The notes under the pieces are model-generated. The model was given only the letters and a program-made list of their open reading frames with translations, was not told where the DNA came from and did not search any database. A DNA stretch of 64,000 nucleotides from Monodelphis domestica (taxonomy: Eukaryota; Chordata; Mammalia; Didelphimorphia; Didelphidae). Position numbers and translations under genes: made by a program. Of the stretch, positions 44,901-64,000 are shown piece after piece (position 1 is the stretch's first letter; the number at the start of each line of letters is the position of its first letter). The stretch lies in the NCBI RefSeq assembly GCF_027887165.1, contig NC_077228.1, positions 212,959,635 through 213,023,634 on the forward strand, given 5' to 3'.

Positions 44901-46677
44901 GAAGAGACCAAAGGGTAATGAATTGGGAGGAGGGTAAGGGGGTAGGGAGGGGGAATGGTGGTAAAAGATTCTTTAGCAGAGGGAGCAGTATTGGAAAGAG
45001 TTGGGGGAATTCTGGGAGGAACCAGTGTGGGAGTCGGGGGAGTCCAGTTCCAGTCTGGCTCAGATCTTAGAAACTAGAAAATGGCAGAGGGTAGGACTCA
45101 GTCTGGGAGTTGAGAAAGTCACAGTAGTAGCCTCTTGAGTAGTGAACTAGGCAGCTTTGGCATTTTCTGTAATTATAGCATATTGTTCTTGCCCAGGCCA
45201 TCAGGCTTGGTAAAACCTATCTCCTCCAGCTTCCACCCTGGGGTCACCTCCCCAATCATCCCCAGCAACACTCCAGTGGGGCCACCCGTCTCCTTCTCTA
45301 CTGGGTCTGGTAGCCCTTTGTTCCAACCACTGCCATTCCAGCAGGGAAGCCCTCTGAAGGGAAATGAAGTCTCCCTGACCAATGTCCACGTCCCATTGGA
45401 ATCCATTAAACCCAGTAGGTATCTTGACAACTGGTGGGTTGGGCATTTTCCAGATAGAAAAGGGTCGACATTTTTATATTACTGGGAGCAGAATCTGGGC
45501 CATTTCTCTAAAGCTGTGGGTGCTGAGTAAAACTTTTCAGGTCTTTCCCCACTTAGGAGAAAGAGCTCAAGGCATCATGGCTTCTGTTCTCACCAGACTT
45601 GCCTATGTTCTTTTTTCTTTTATAGGCAGTGCTCTTCCAGTGACAGCCTATGACAAAAATGGCTTCCGCATCCTCTTTCACTTTGCCAAGGAATGTCCAC
45701 CTGGGCGGCCTGATGTACTGGTGGTTGTCGTATCCATGCTGAACACAGCTCCATTGCCTGTCAAGAGCATCGTACTTCAGGCAGCAGTGCCCAAGGTACT
45801 GCTGAGCCCCTCCTGAAGTGGGAATATTTTCCAGTCCCTCCTCCAGGCAGAATTGGCTTGTCTTCAATGTGGTGTGTCTTTCCTTCACTTCAATACCACG
45901 TAGTGGGGTTCCTTTTTCTGTCATTGTGACCAATACATCATTCCATCCCAGCCAATTAGCTTTCCCTCTCTCATAATTTCTCTTCTACTTTTTAGTCCAT
46001 GAAGGTGAAGCTGCAGCCTCCATCAGGAATAGAATTATCACCATTCAACCCTATACAGCCACCTGCAGCCATAACCCAAGTTATGTTGTTGGCCAACCCA
46101 CTGAAGGTGAGTTGAGCAAAACTAGGTCTGCCTAGAGCATGCTAATTTTTCTTCCTCAGAATGTTTTTAAATATATAAAGTAGAATTACAAAGCAAACCA
46201 ATTCTATTTAAACACACTCAACCTTGTTATTTTTGAGTTTTGGTTTTGTGAGCTCTTACAGTGACCAACATGGAATAGTTTTATTAAAAAATAAAATAAG
46301 CAGCCATAGACCTAGTAAAAAAAAAAGCTAACCATAACCAAGTTAAGAATCTTCATTTATAAAATTACAATCTGCCGCCTCCAGTTAAGAGCCATGACTA
46401 AAGTGCTGAGGCAATAAAAGCTAAAGATGAGAGAAGGATGTTTGACTGGTGGAGGCCCCTCTTTACTGCCTCCAGTAAGAAAAGACACTCAATATTCCGC
46501 TTAGGGTATTAAGATAGGGACTCTTAAAATTGAGGCTGTTATTGACTTATTCTGTCCCTCCTTTAGGAGAAGGTAAGGCTACGTTACCGCCTGACTTTTG
46601 CCCTTGGGGATCAGCTCAGCACAGAAGTGGGTGAAGTGGACCAGTTTCCCCCAGTGGAACAATGGGGGAACCTATGA
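23410..46677 (+). CDS. GGA3: GGA3, Golgi-localised gamma-ear containing ARF-binding protein 3, complete CDS
   Basis: Monomeric clathrin adaptor that sorts DXXLL cargo from the trans-Golgi network to endosomes. Coding exons: 23410-23449, 35429-35513, 35655-35730, 37891-37989, 38702-38825, 39396-39499, 39837-39917, 41803-41940, 42563-42644, 42738-42854, 43201-43428, 44205-44275, 44604-44914, 45197-45414, 45626-45795, 45996-46106, 46567-46677. The 2166 nt give 721 residues (human 723). Start MAEAEGESLESWLNKATNPS. VHS domain about residues 8-145 (exons 1-6), GAT domain about 170-300 (exons 6-10, KLIKSMVKEDEARIQK), hinge about 301-590 with the acidic-dileucine/clathrin-box-like LLDEELLCLG near 385, GAE ear from about 592 (LPVTAYDKNGFRILFHF) to the end VEQWGNL. 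Oddities: the hinge lacks the LPDS site cleaved by caspase-3 in human, and the exon 13 acceptor is shifted. Divergent from MRPS7, convergent with NUP85. Confidence 0.96.
23700..23935. repeat. CA-rich imperfect tandem repeat downstream of GGA3 exon 1
   Basis: Four spaced copies of ATCCCAGGGACAC (or GTGACAC) lie among CACACA runs at about 23725, 23776, 23857 and 23874. Unit spacing is irregular (17-80 bp). No stable coding potential. Confidence 0.6.
24215..24640. repeat. Old MIR and unnamed repeat fragments in GGA3 intron 1
   Basis: 24215-24350 has MIR core words (GGCAAGTGACTTGCCCAAGG). 24420-24640 (AAGTCACCAGGGATACAAAG, then GAGGCTTGAAGGAAGAG) resembles the unnamed ancient repeat of 1380-3260. 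Confidence 0.45.
24641..26027. other. GGA3 intron 1, no feature recognised
   Basis: AT-rich intronic sequence. A short oligo-A stretch occurs at about 25345. No exon, young repeat or conserved-looking block was recognised. Confidence 0.4.
26028..26123. repeat. Polypyrimidine tract
   Basis: About 95 bp almost wholly C and T on the plus strand, interrupted by a few A and G. It is low-complexity sequence in GGA3 intron 1 and gives rise to long frames on both strands that are not genes. Confidence 0.75.
26405..27060 (+). mobile_element. Degenerate non-LTR retrotransposon fragment, RTE/jockey-like reverse transcriptase
   Basis: One frame near 26480 reads ILAKVIGEQSG and another near 26605 reads VNYEKHLIP, resembling the (L/I)AKVIGER...QAGFR and VDYEKAFDS motifs of RTE/jockey-type reverse transcriptases. 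Frames are broken by many stops, so it is a decayed remnant. The family call is tentative. Confidence 0.45.
27240..27910 (+). repeat. Old MIR/L2-class fragments in GGA3 intron 1
   Basis: 27250-27420 (CAACAAGTATTTATCAAGCC, then GTGCTGGGTACAGTGCTAGG) and 27590-27910 (AGCCCTCCCCAGTCTGTTTC, then TTTTAGCCAAACTGGCCTAC) carry words typical of L2-class 3' regions. Confidence 0.45.
28205..28402 (-). mobile_element. Mar1 SINE
   Basis: Reverse orientation: Mar1 tail (TTGGCAAAGATATTGGAATGG), GAGGCCAGATTTGAATTTAG and the tRNA-like head at the right end. It lies in GGA3 intron 1, antisense to the gene. Confidence 0.8.
28403..29854. other. GGA3 intron 1, no gene; one old repeat fragment
   Basis: AT-rich intronic sequence. 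29330-29470 holds an old repeat fragment (AACAAGCACATATTACATAC, then CAGTTCCCATTCTCAGG). Nothing else recognised. Confidence 0.4.
29855..29946. repeat. Compound tetranucleotide microsatellite (GAAT)n(GCAA)n
   Basis: An uninterrupted ATGA/GAAT run changes cleanly to an AGCA/GCAA run, about 90 bp in all, at the 5' edge of an old repeat. Being pure, it is likely polymorphic. Confidence 0.95.
29947..30110 (+). repeat. MIR/L2-class fragment after the microsatellite
   Basis: AAGCACTGTGCTAAGTGCTG, then CAGTTCCTGTTCTCAAGTAG, typical of an old therian repeat. The microsatellite probably grew from its start. Confidence 0.55.
30797..31148 (-). mobile_element. L1 3' end, 5'-truncated
   Basis: Begins on the plus strand with the T-rich reverse of a poly(A) tail, then CCACATAAGTTTTCTGAAG and GTTATACATGTTTTATCATG. 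It matches the L1 copy starting at 33945 over its whole length. In GGA3 intron 1, antisense. Confidence 0.8.
31165..31358 (-). mobile_element. Marsupial tRNA-derived SINE with RTE-type tail
   Basis: Reverse copy: TACTTTCTGTCTTAGAATCA, then GACTTGCCCAGGGTCACATT and the tRNA-like head at the right (GAGCTACCTAGCTATCCC). It lies directly next to the L1 end at 31148. Antisense to GGA3. Confidence 0.82.
32085..32335 (-). mobile_element. L1 3' region fragment
   Basis: CTTTCTCAGAGGGAATGATA, then TGGTTCTGCTCACTTCACTT and GCATCAGTTCACTTCAGACT match the L1 3' end seen at 33945-34955. Antisense to GGA3. Confidence 0.65.
32418..33466 (-). mobile_element. Solo LTR, family I of this window, full-length copy
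   Basis: On the minus strand begins TGTGAGATTTAAAAT and ends AAGGTTTACA. 1049 bp, with a perfect 4-bp target duplication AGGT (32414-32417 and 33467-33470). It is closely related along its length to 21170-22307. Class I (ERV1/gamma-like) by ends and duplication size. It is a fossil without internal genes, in GGA3 intron 1, antisense to the gene. Confidence 0.85.
33945..34955 (-). mobile_element. L1 3' end, 5'-truncated, about 1 kb
   Basis: T-rich start (reverse poly(A)), then TTCTGAAGTCATATGATCC, CTTGGTTCTGCTTGTTTTAC, CCATCACTATCATATGTCAC and CCTCCAGAATGGCTGGATCA. It corresponds in reverse to the plus-strand L1 end at 62985-63632. Antisense to GGA3. Confidence 0.82.
34962..35190 (-). mobile_element. 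Mar1 SINE
   Basis: Reverse Mar1 tail (TTTGCCATTTCCTTCTCCAG), GACAGATGAGGAAACTGAGG and the head at the right edge. It ends about 240 bp before GGA3 exon 2 and is antisense. Confidence 0.82.
36380..36525 (+). repeat. MIR/therian CORE-type fragment
   Basis: AGCTAACATTTATATAGCAC, CTGTGTGCCAAGTACTGTGC and TGGGAGGTAGGTGTTATTAT are typical. In GGA3 intron 3. Confidence 0.65.
36950..37290 (+). repeat. L2-class 3' region fragment
   Basis: GACATTTAAAGTCTTCCAC, CCAACCAAATTGGCTATTCC, CTTCAAGATTCAATTCAGG and GTGGGTACTTATTAAGTGC-like words are typical of L2. In GGA3 intron 3. Confidence 0.5.
37437..37615 (+). mobile_element. Marsupial tRNA-derived SINE with RTE-type tail
   Basis: GGACAGCTAGGTAACACAAT head, CTAGCTTTGTGACCTTGGGC, then a diverged tail and A-run. 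It is one of the few SINEs in sense orientation in GGA3. Confidence 0.75.
39594..39789 (-). mobile_element. Marsupial SINE with a 16-bp target duplication
   Basis: Reverse SINE flanked by the identical 16-mer GTGGAGTGTCATTTTT at 39578-39593 and 39790-39805, which defines its edges to the base. In GGA3 intron 6, ending about 30 bp before the exon 7 acceptor. Antisense to the gene. Confidence 0.93.
40300..40800 (-). mobile_element. L1 3' region fragment, diverged
   Basis: GTTTACTTCACTTTGCATCA, CTACAAAAAGTGCTGCTATA and CAAATGTGCTTTCCAGAATT are diverged L1 3' words seen in the other copies. Antisense to GGA3. Confidence 0.65.
40986..41614 (-). mobile_element. L1 3' end, 5'-truncated, relatively young
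   Basis: Flanked by the 7-bp duplication TTACCTG (40979-40985 and 41615-41621) with the reverse poly(A) at the left. It retains several CpGs (GACGCG, TTACGTTCG, CCGCTG) and a 90-codon chance frame, both signs of less decay than the neighbours. In GGA3 intron 7, antisense. It is a host-neutral retrotransposon end, not a gene. Confidence 0.82.
42022..42233 (-). mobile_element. Marsupial SINE with a 15-bp target duplication
   Basis: Reverse SINE bounded by AATCCAGGGATATTT at 42007-42021 and 42234-42248. The body is close to consensus (CACACAACTGGGTAGTGTCT, then GGCTCTCAACACACTGAGC). In GGA3 intron 8, antisense. A MIR fragment follows at about 42370-42545. Confidence 0.92.
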
Positions 46678-47985
46678 CCTATCAGGACAGCTATGATCGC
46701 TGCCAGGTGGACAAGGGATGCTGCCAGCTACACCAGAAAGGGAGATGCCTCAAATGCAGTCCTGCTTTGTTCCTCAACCACAGTGCTTGAGTGCATAGTG
46801 CTTAAGAACAGAACATGAGACCTGGGCAGTGCTAAACTGGCCACTCCTTCTTGGTCTTAAAGGGAACCACCCCCCCACCCACCTCTTTTTTCCTACTTCT
46901 ACTCTAGTAATAACTTGGAAATAATGGTACAGTTGAGGGGCAAAGTACAGCCAACTGCTGAGGTGGGTGGTTCCCTCCTCTTCTAAGCAATATCTGGCCT
47001 GGATCATTTTCTTCGCTAGTTCCATGAGGAAGAACTGTAGAGAAAGATGTTTCCAGATCTTCTGTCCTCAATTTAACACCTGGTTTGTTGCCACCACCAA
47101 AGACCCCTTAGCACAGGGAGTATTCTGACCAAACCCTCTAACTGCTTCCTCAGTGTTATAGGCTGGAAGTTGATGGGAAATGTCACAAGGGTAATGAGCT
47201 GTCTTGTATTATTTCTGGTGTCTGCTGGCTCTGTGCTGTAGCTAGTTATAGCAAGAGAGCTAACTAGACAGCAGAGAAAGTTAAAGCAACCAGTGTTCCC
47301 CCAGTGCAGGGAGAGGGGAACGTGCTAGTTCTAGGCCTGGGCCAATGAACTCTGGTATAGAAATGATACCTTTTCTCCCTGCTTAGTGCAGAATAAAGAA
47401 CTGCCTCCCTATCCTGCCACTCAGGCTTCTGAAGAATGCTTCTACATACACTTTGTAGCACACTTGGATGTATAGATAATATCAGCAAGTTGCACTAGGC
47501 TTTGTCCATGTCCAAAGTTGCAAGTGACTGTCTGGCCCCGCCACCCTCCTTGCAAGTGTCTGGGCACCATTACCATAGTGTTGGGCCTGGAGGAAGAGCT
47601 GATGAAAGGAGAGATTCACTGGAGCTCACCTACCAGCAACTGGCCCTGCTTGTAAGACTTTCTAACTGCCTTTCTACAGGGGGAAAAAAAAAAAGGACAA
47701 ATGGTAGCTAACTACATCCCTTGTTCTTTCCCAGCCAACATTAAATCTCAGTTTAGCTCCTGTATGCCCATTTAGAAAGCAGGTTTCCCTGTTCAGATAT
47801 AGAAGTGAACAAAATGACATAAGGAATACCCGGACTTTTAATGGTGTGGCAATGTAGAAGCTTCAGGCACTGAACCTAATGAATGTAATTTGTATGTTGA
47901 GGTTGCAGCTGAACTATACATTCTGCCTCTGATGCACTGGTTTTGCTGCATGTCAAATAAACATTTTCTGTAGATTTGACTCCAC
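46678..47985 (+). other. GGA3: GGA3 3' UTR
   Basis: Starts after the TGA at 46675-46677 and runs to an AATAAA at 47956-47961. No repeat insertion and no intron-like signal were seen in about 1.3 kb, and base composition is even, which fits a maintained 3' UTR. Open frames inside it have no recognisable domain. Confidence 0.75.
47956..47961 (+). other. GGA3: GGA3 polyadenylation signal
   Basis: AATAAA in TGTCAAATAAACATTTTCTG, followed by a TG-rich stretch, about 1.28 kb past the stop codon. Confidence 0.75.
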
Positions 47986-48194
47986 TTGGAAGCTTTAATA
48001 TGTATTTATAGGGGGAAAGGGTTCCCAGAGATATGGCCCATGTGAACAAATGATACAGCTATGATAACAGTAGAATCCTAGGCCAAAATTACACCTGGAC
48101 AACTGAAAAAGAAATTGTGTCTTCTCCCTCTCATGGCTCACATCATCTTTACTGACTAGACAAAGGGATGTCCTTTTATCTTTAAAAGAAAGCA

Positions 48195-48200
48195 TTTATT
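48195..48200 (-). other. NUP85: NUP85 polyadenylation signal
   Basis: AATAAA on the minus strand about 60 bp past the NUP85 stop codon, giving a very short 3' UTR. It faces the GGA3 signal 234 bp away. Confidence 0.7.
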
Positions 48201-48258
48201 TAAAAACAAACAAACAAAAAACATCCACCACCATACAAAGTGAAGTTCCTGGTCGGTT

Positions 48259-61975
<13,717 letters not shown>

Positions 61976-62199
61976 TCAGCAAGGATTTGTGAAATATATA
62001 TGAAGAAAGCAGAGCCAAAGAATAATGTAGCTATATCAATGTAAATGAAAAAAAAAATTTTAAGGTCAAAGTCAAGTGAAATAAAATGAACAATATTATC
62101 ACTAAATTTCTGTTACTAAATAGTAAACTACAAATTATAAAATGATGTGTATTATCAACCTCAATTATTCTATTATGCAATTTTGCTTAACTGCTTTTT

Positions 62200-62395
62200 A
62201 AAAAACCCTTACCTTCTGTCTTAGAATCAATACTAAGTATCAGTTCCCAGAAAGAAGAGCAATAAAAGCTAGGCAGTTGGGATTAAGTGACTTGCCCAGG
62301 GTCACACAGCTAGGAAGTGTTTGGATCACATTTGAAGTCAGCACTTCCCCTCTCTAGTCCTGTCTTTCCATCCAATGAGTCACCTTGCTACACCA
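62200..62395 (-). mobile_element. Marsupial tRNA-derived SINE, diverged
   Basis: CCTTACCTTCTGTCTTAGAA, GACTTGCCCAGGGTCACACA, then a diverged head ending near 62395. In sense orientation to NUP85. Confidence 0.8.
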
Positions 62396-62984
62396 CGTAA
62401 AACTGGTTTTTAAAAAATATATTCTATGAGGGTCTTGTTTAGGTATTGGATAAAAAGTATAAATCATGTTGAAACAAAATTTTTTAATGACATGCATATT
62501 TTAAAAAGACCACAAAATCCAATTCCTTATTTCCTTTTCCCTACCCCATCTTGCCAAAAAATAAAAAAACAAAAAATAAATAAATAAGGGATATTTAGCT
62601 CAACGTTCACAGGATAGGACATATACAAAAGTGATACAACTAAGATTTGAATTGTAAGTTATTTTCCAGTTGTGGCTTCCATTGGTTCATTTTGTTGAGA
62701 CCCCTAAGACCAAAGCTTAAGTATTTATAAAAAAGCTGGCTAGGGTACAATATGTAGTTATTTTTCTATTTAAAGGCACCTTACTGGCTTAACAGGTAAA
62801 AGCTCTCATTACTGGTATCATCTGGTAACTAACCTCAACACAATACAGGGCCAATGACTGAATTCTAGTTTCTTATTCTTTGGTTATGAGAGGATTATAG
62901 ACTAAAAAAACACACTTTAAAGAACTGATCCCTTTTGTGATTAAATCCATTCTCCCAATATAGCTCCAACTAAATTTAATAACT

Positions 62985-63632
62985 TGGAAGAAGACGGCCT
63001 AAATTAGGACACTAATGCATTGTTGGTGGATCCAACCTTTCAGAAAGGAAATTTGGAACTATGCCAAAGGGCTATAAAACTGTTTATACCCTTTAATCAG
63101 GTAATACTATCACTGGGTCTGTATCCCAAAGAGATAGTAACAAAGGGGAAAGGACCTCCTTGTACAAAAACATTTATAGCAGCTTTTTTGGAGTGGCAAA
63201 GAATTGGAAACTGAGGGGATGTCCATCAATTGGGGAACAGATGAACAAACTATGGTACATATTGGTGATGGAGACTATTGTGCTGTAAGAAATGATGTCA
63301 GAAGATGATTTCAGAAAAAGTTGGAAAGATCTGTAGAAACTGATGCTGAACGAAATAAATAGAACTGAGAAAACATTCATACACTATAATGGCAACACTG
63401 AACACTGATCATCTGGAAACTTGGCTACTCAGCAATCTGGGACAATCCTGAAAAACTTATGATGGGGAATGCTATCTACCTCCAGAAAAAGAACTGTTAG
63501 AGTCGTCTTTCACATCAAGGTATCTTTGGTTTTATTTTGGGGTTTTGGTTATATATGAATTTGCTCTTATAACAATGGCCAATATGAATCATGTTTTTCA
63601 TGAAAAATAAAATTTGAAAAAAGGGAAAAAAA
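62985..63632 (+). mobile_element. L1 3' end, 5'-truncated, with poly(A)
   Basis: CTAATGCATTGTTGGTGGAT, GAACTATGCCAAAGGGCTAT, AGCAAAGAATTGGAAACTG-type words, and an AATAAAATTTGAAAAAAGGG end. It is the best plus-strand reference copy for the reverse L1 pieces in GGA3. Antisense to NUP85. Confidence 0.85.
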
Positions 63633-64000
63633 TGGCCTGGGGTAACACATAAGAAATTCAGAGGCATACTATTAAGATCATCTCTTTTTGAGATAGTTTA
63701 CACTTTTCAAAGTCCAGGAAATAAACTTGAGCCTATAAGATGTCCTTCATTGCAACAAATTCAACTTACAAAATCAATTGGGAGTTATTTCATAGTCAAC
63801 CTGGTATAATGGAAAGAAAGCCTGATTTAGTGTGAGATGACCTGCTTTGAAGTCCAAACTAACACTGTGTAGCAATAGGAGAGTCATTTAGCCTGAGTGT
63901 AGGTTTTCTCCTCTATAAAATGGGCATCATGTAGGTACTAGCTACTTCAAGGGATTATTATTATTATTGTGAAGAGTTAGATAAATGTTCCTACAACAAG

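Overview
This is nuclear DNA from a marsupial. Protein-coding exons are short, bounded by GT/AG junctions and separated by introns full of interspersed repeats. The repeats are the marsupial set: tRNA-headed SINEs (Mar1-like, and a second family ending in an RTE-type tail), 5'-truncated L1 3' ends, old L2 and MIR fragments, and solo LTRs. I cannot separate an American opossum from an Australian marsupial by eye.

Five host genes can be read, all recognisable orthologues of human 17q25 genes and, from memory of that map, in the same order and relative orientation. (1) Last coding exon of SLC25A19, the mitochondrial thiamine-pyrophosphate carrier (+, 5142-5345). (2) MIF4GD/SLIP1, complete CDS of five coding exons, 222 aa (+, 10266-13592). 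(3) MRPS7, complete, five exons, 242 aa (-, 15022-19129). (4) GGA3, complete, 17 exons, 721 aa (+, 23410-46677), with a 12 kb first intron and a 1.3 kb 3' UTR. (5) NUP85, the last 16 coding exons, 559 aa (-, 48259-61940); the first ~97 residues lie beyond the right edge. Exon phases close exactly in every gene, so all five look functional.

Layout: 1-5100 is the last SLC25A19 intron, or flank, made of repeats. 5.3-8.2 kb is 3' flank. 8.2-9.6 kb is the CpG island of MIF4GD. MIF4GD and MRPS7 are tail to tail (13.6-15.0 kb). MRPS7 and GGA3 are head to head, but their start codons are 4.3 kb apart because the gap holds an old L2 element that was later split by a SINE and a solo LTR. GGA3 and NUP85 are tail to tail with polyadenylation signals about 230 bp apart.

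The genes do not form a pathway: they cover mitochondrial cofactor import, histone-mRNA translation, mitochondrial translation, TGN-to-endosome sorting and nuclear-pore scaffolding. I found no undescribed system here. The observations most worth a second look are the absence in GGA3 of the aspartate known in human as the caspase-3 site, a shifted splice acceptor in the GGA3 hinge, shared TCTCGCGA promoter elements at MRPS7 and GGA3, three related solo LTRs with perfect 4-bp target duplications, and the antisense placement of every intronic L1 and LTR found in GGA3 and NUP85.
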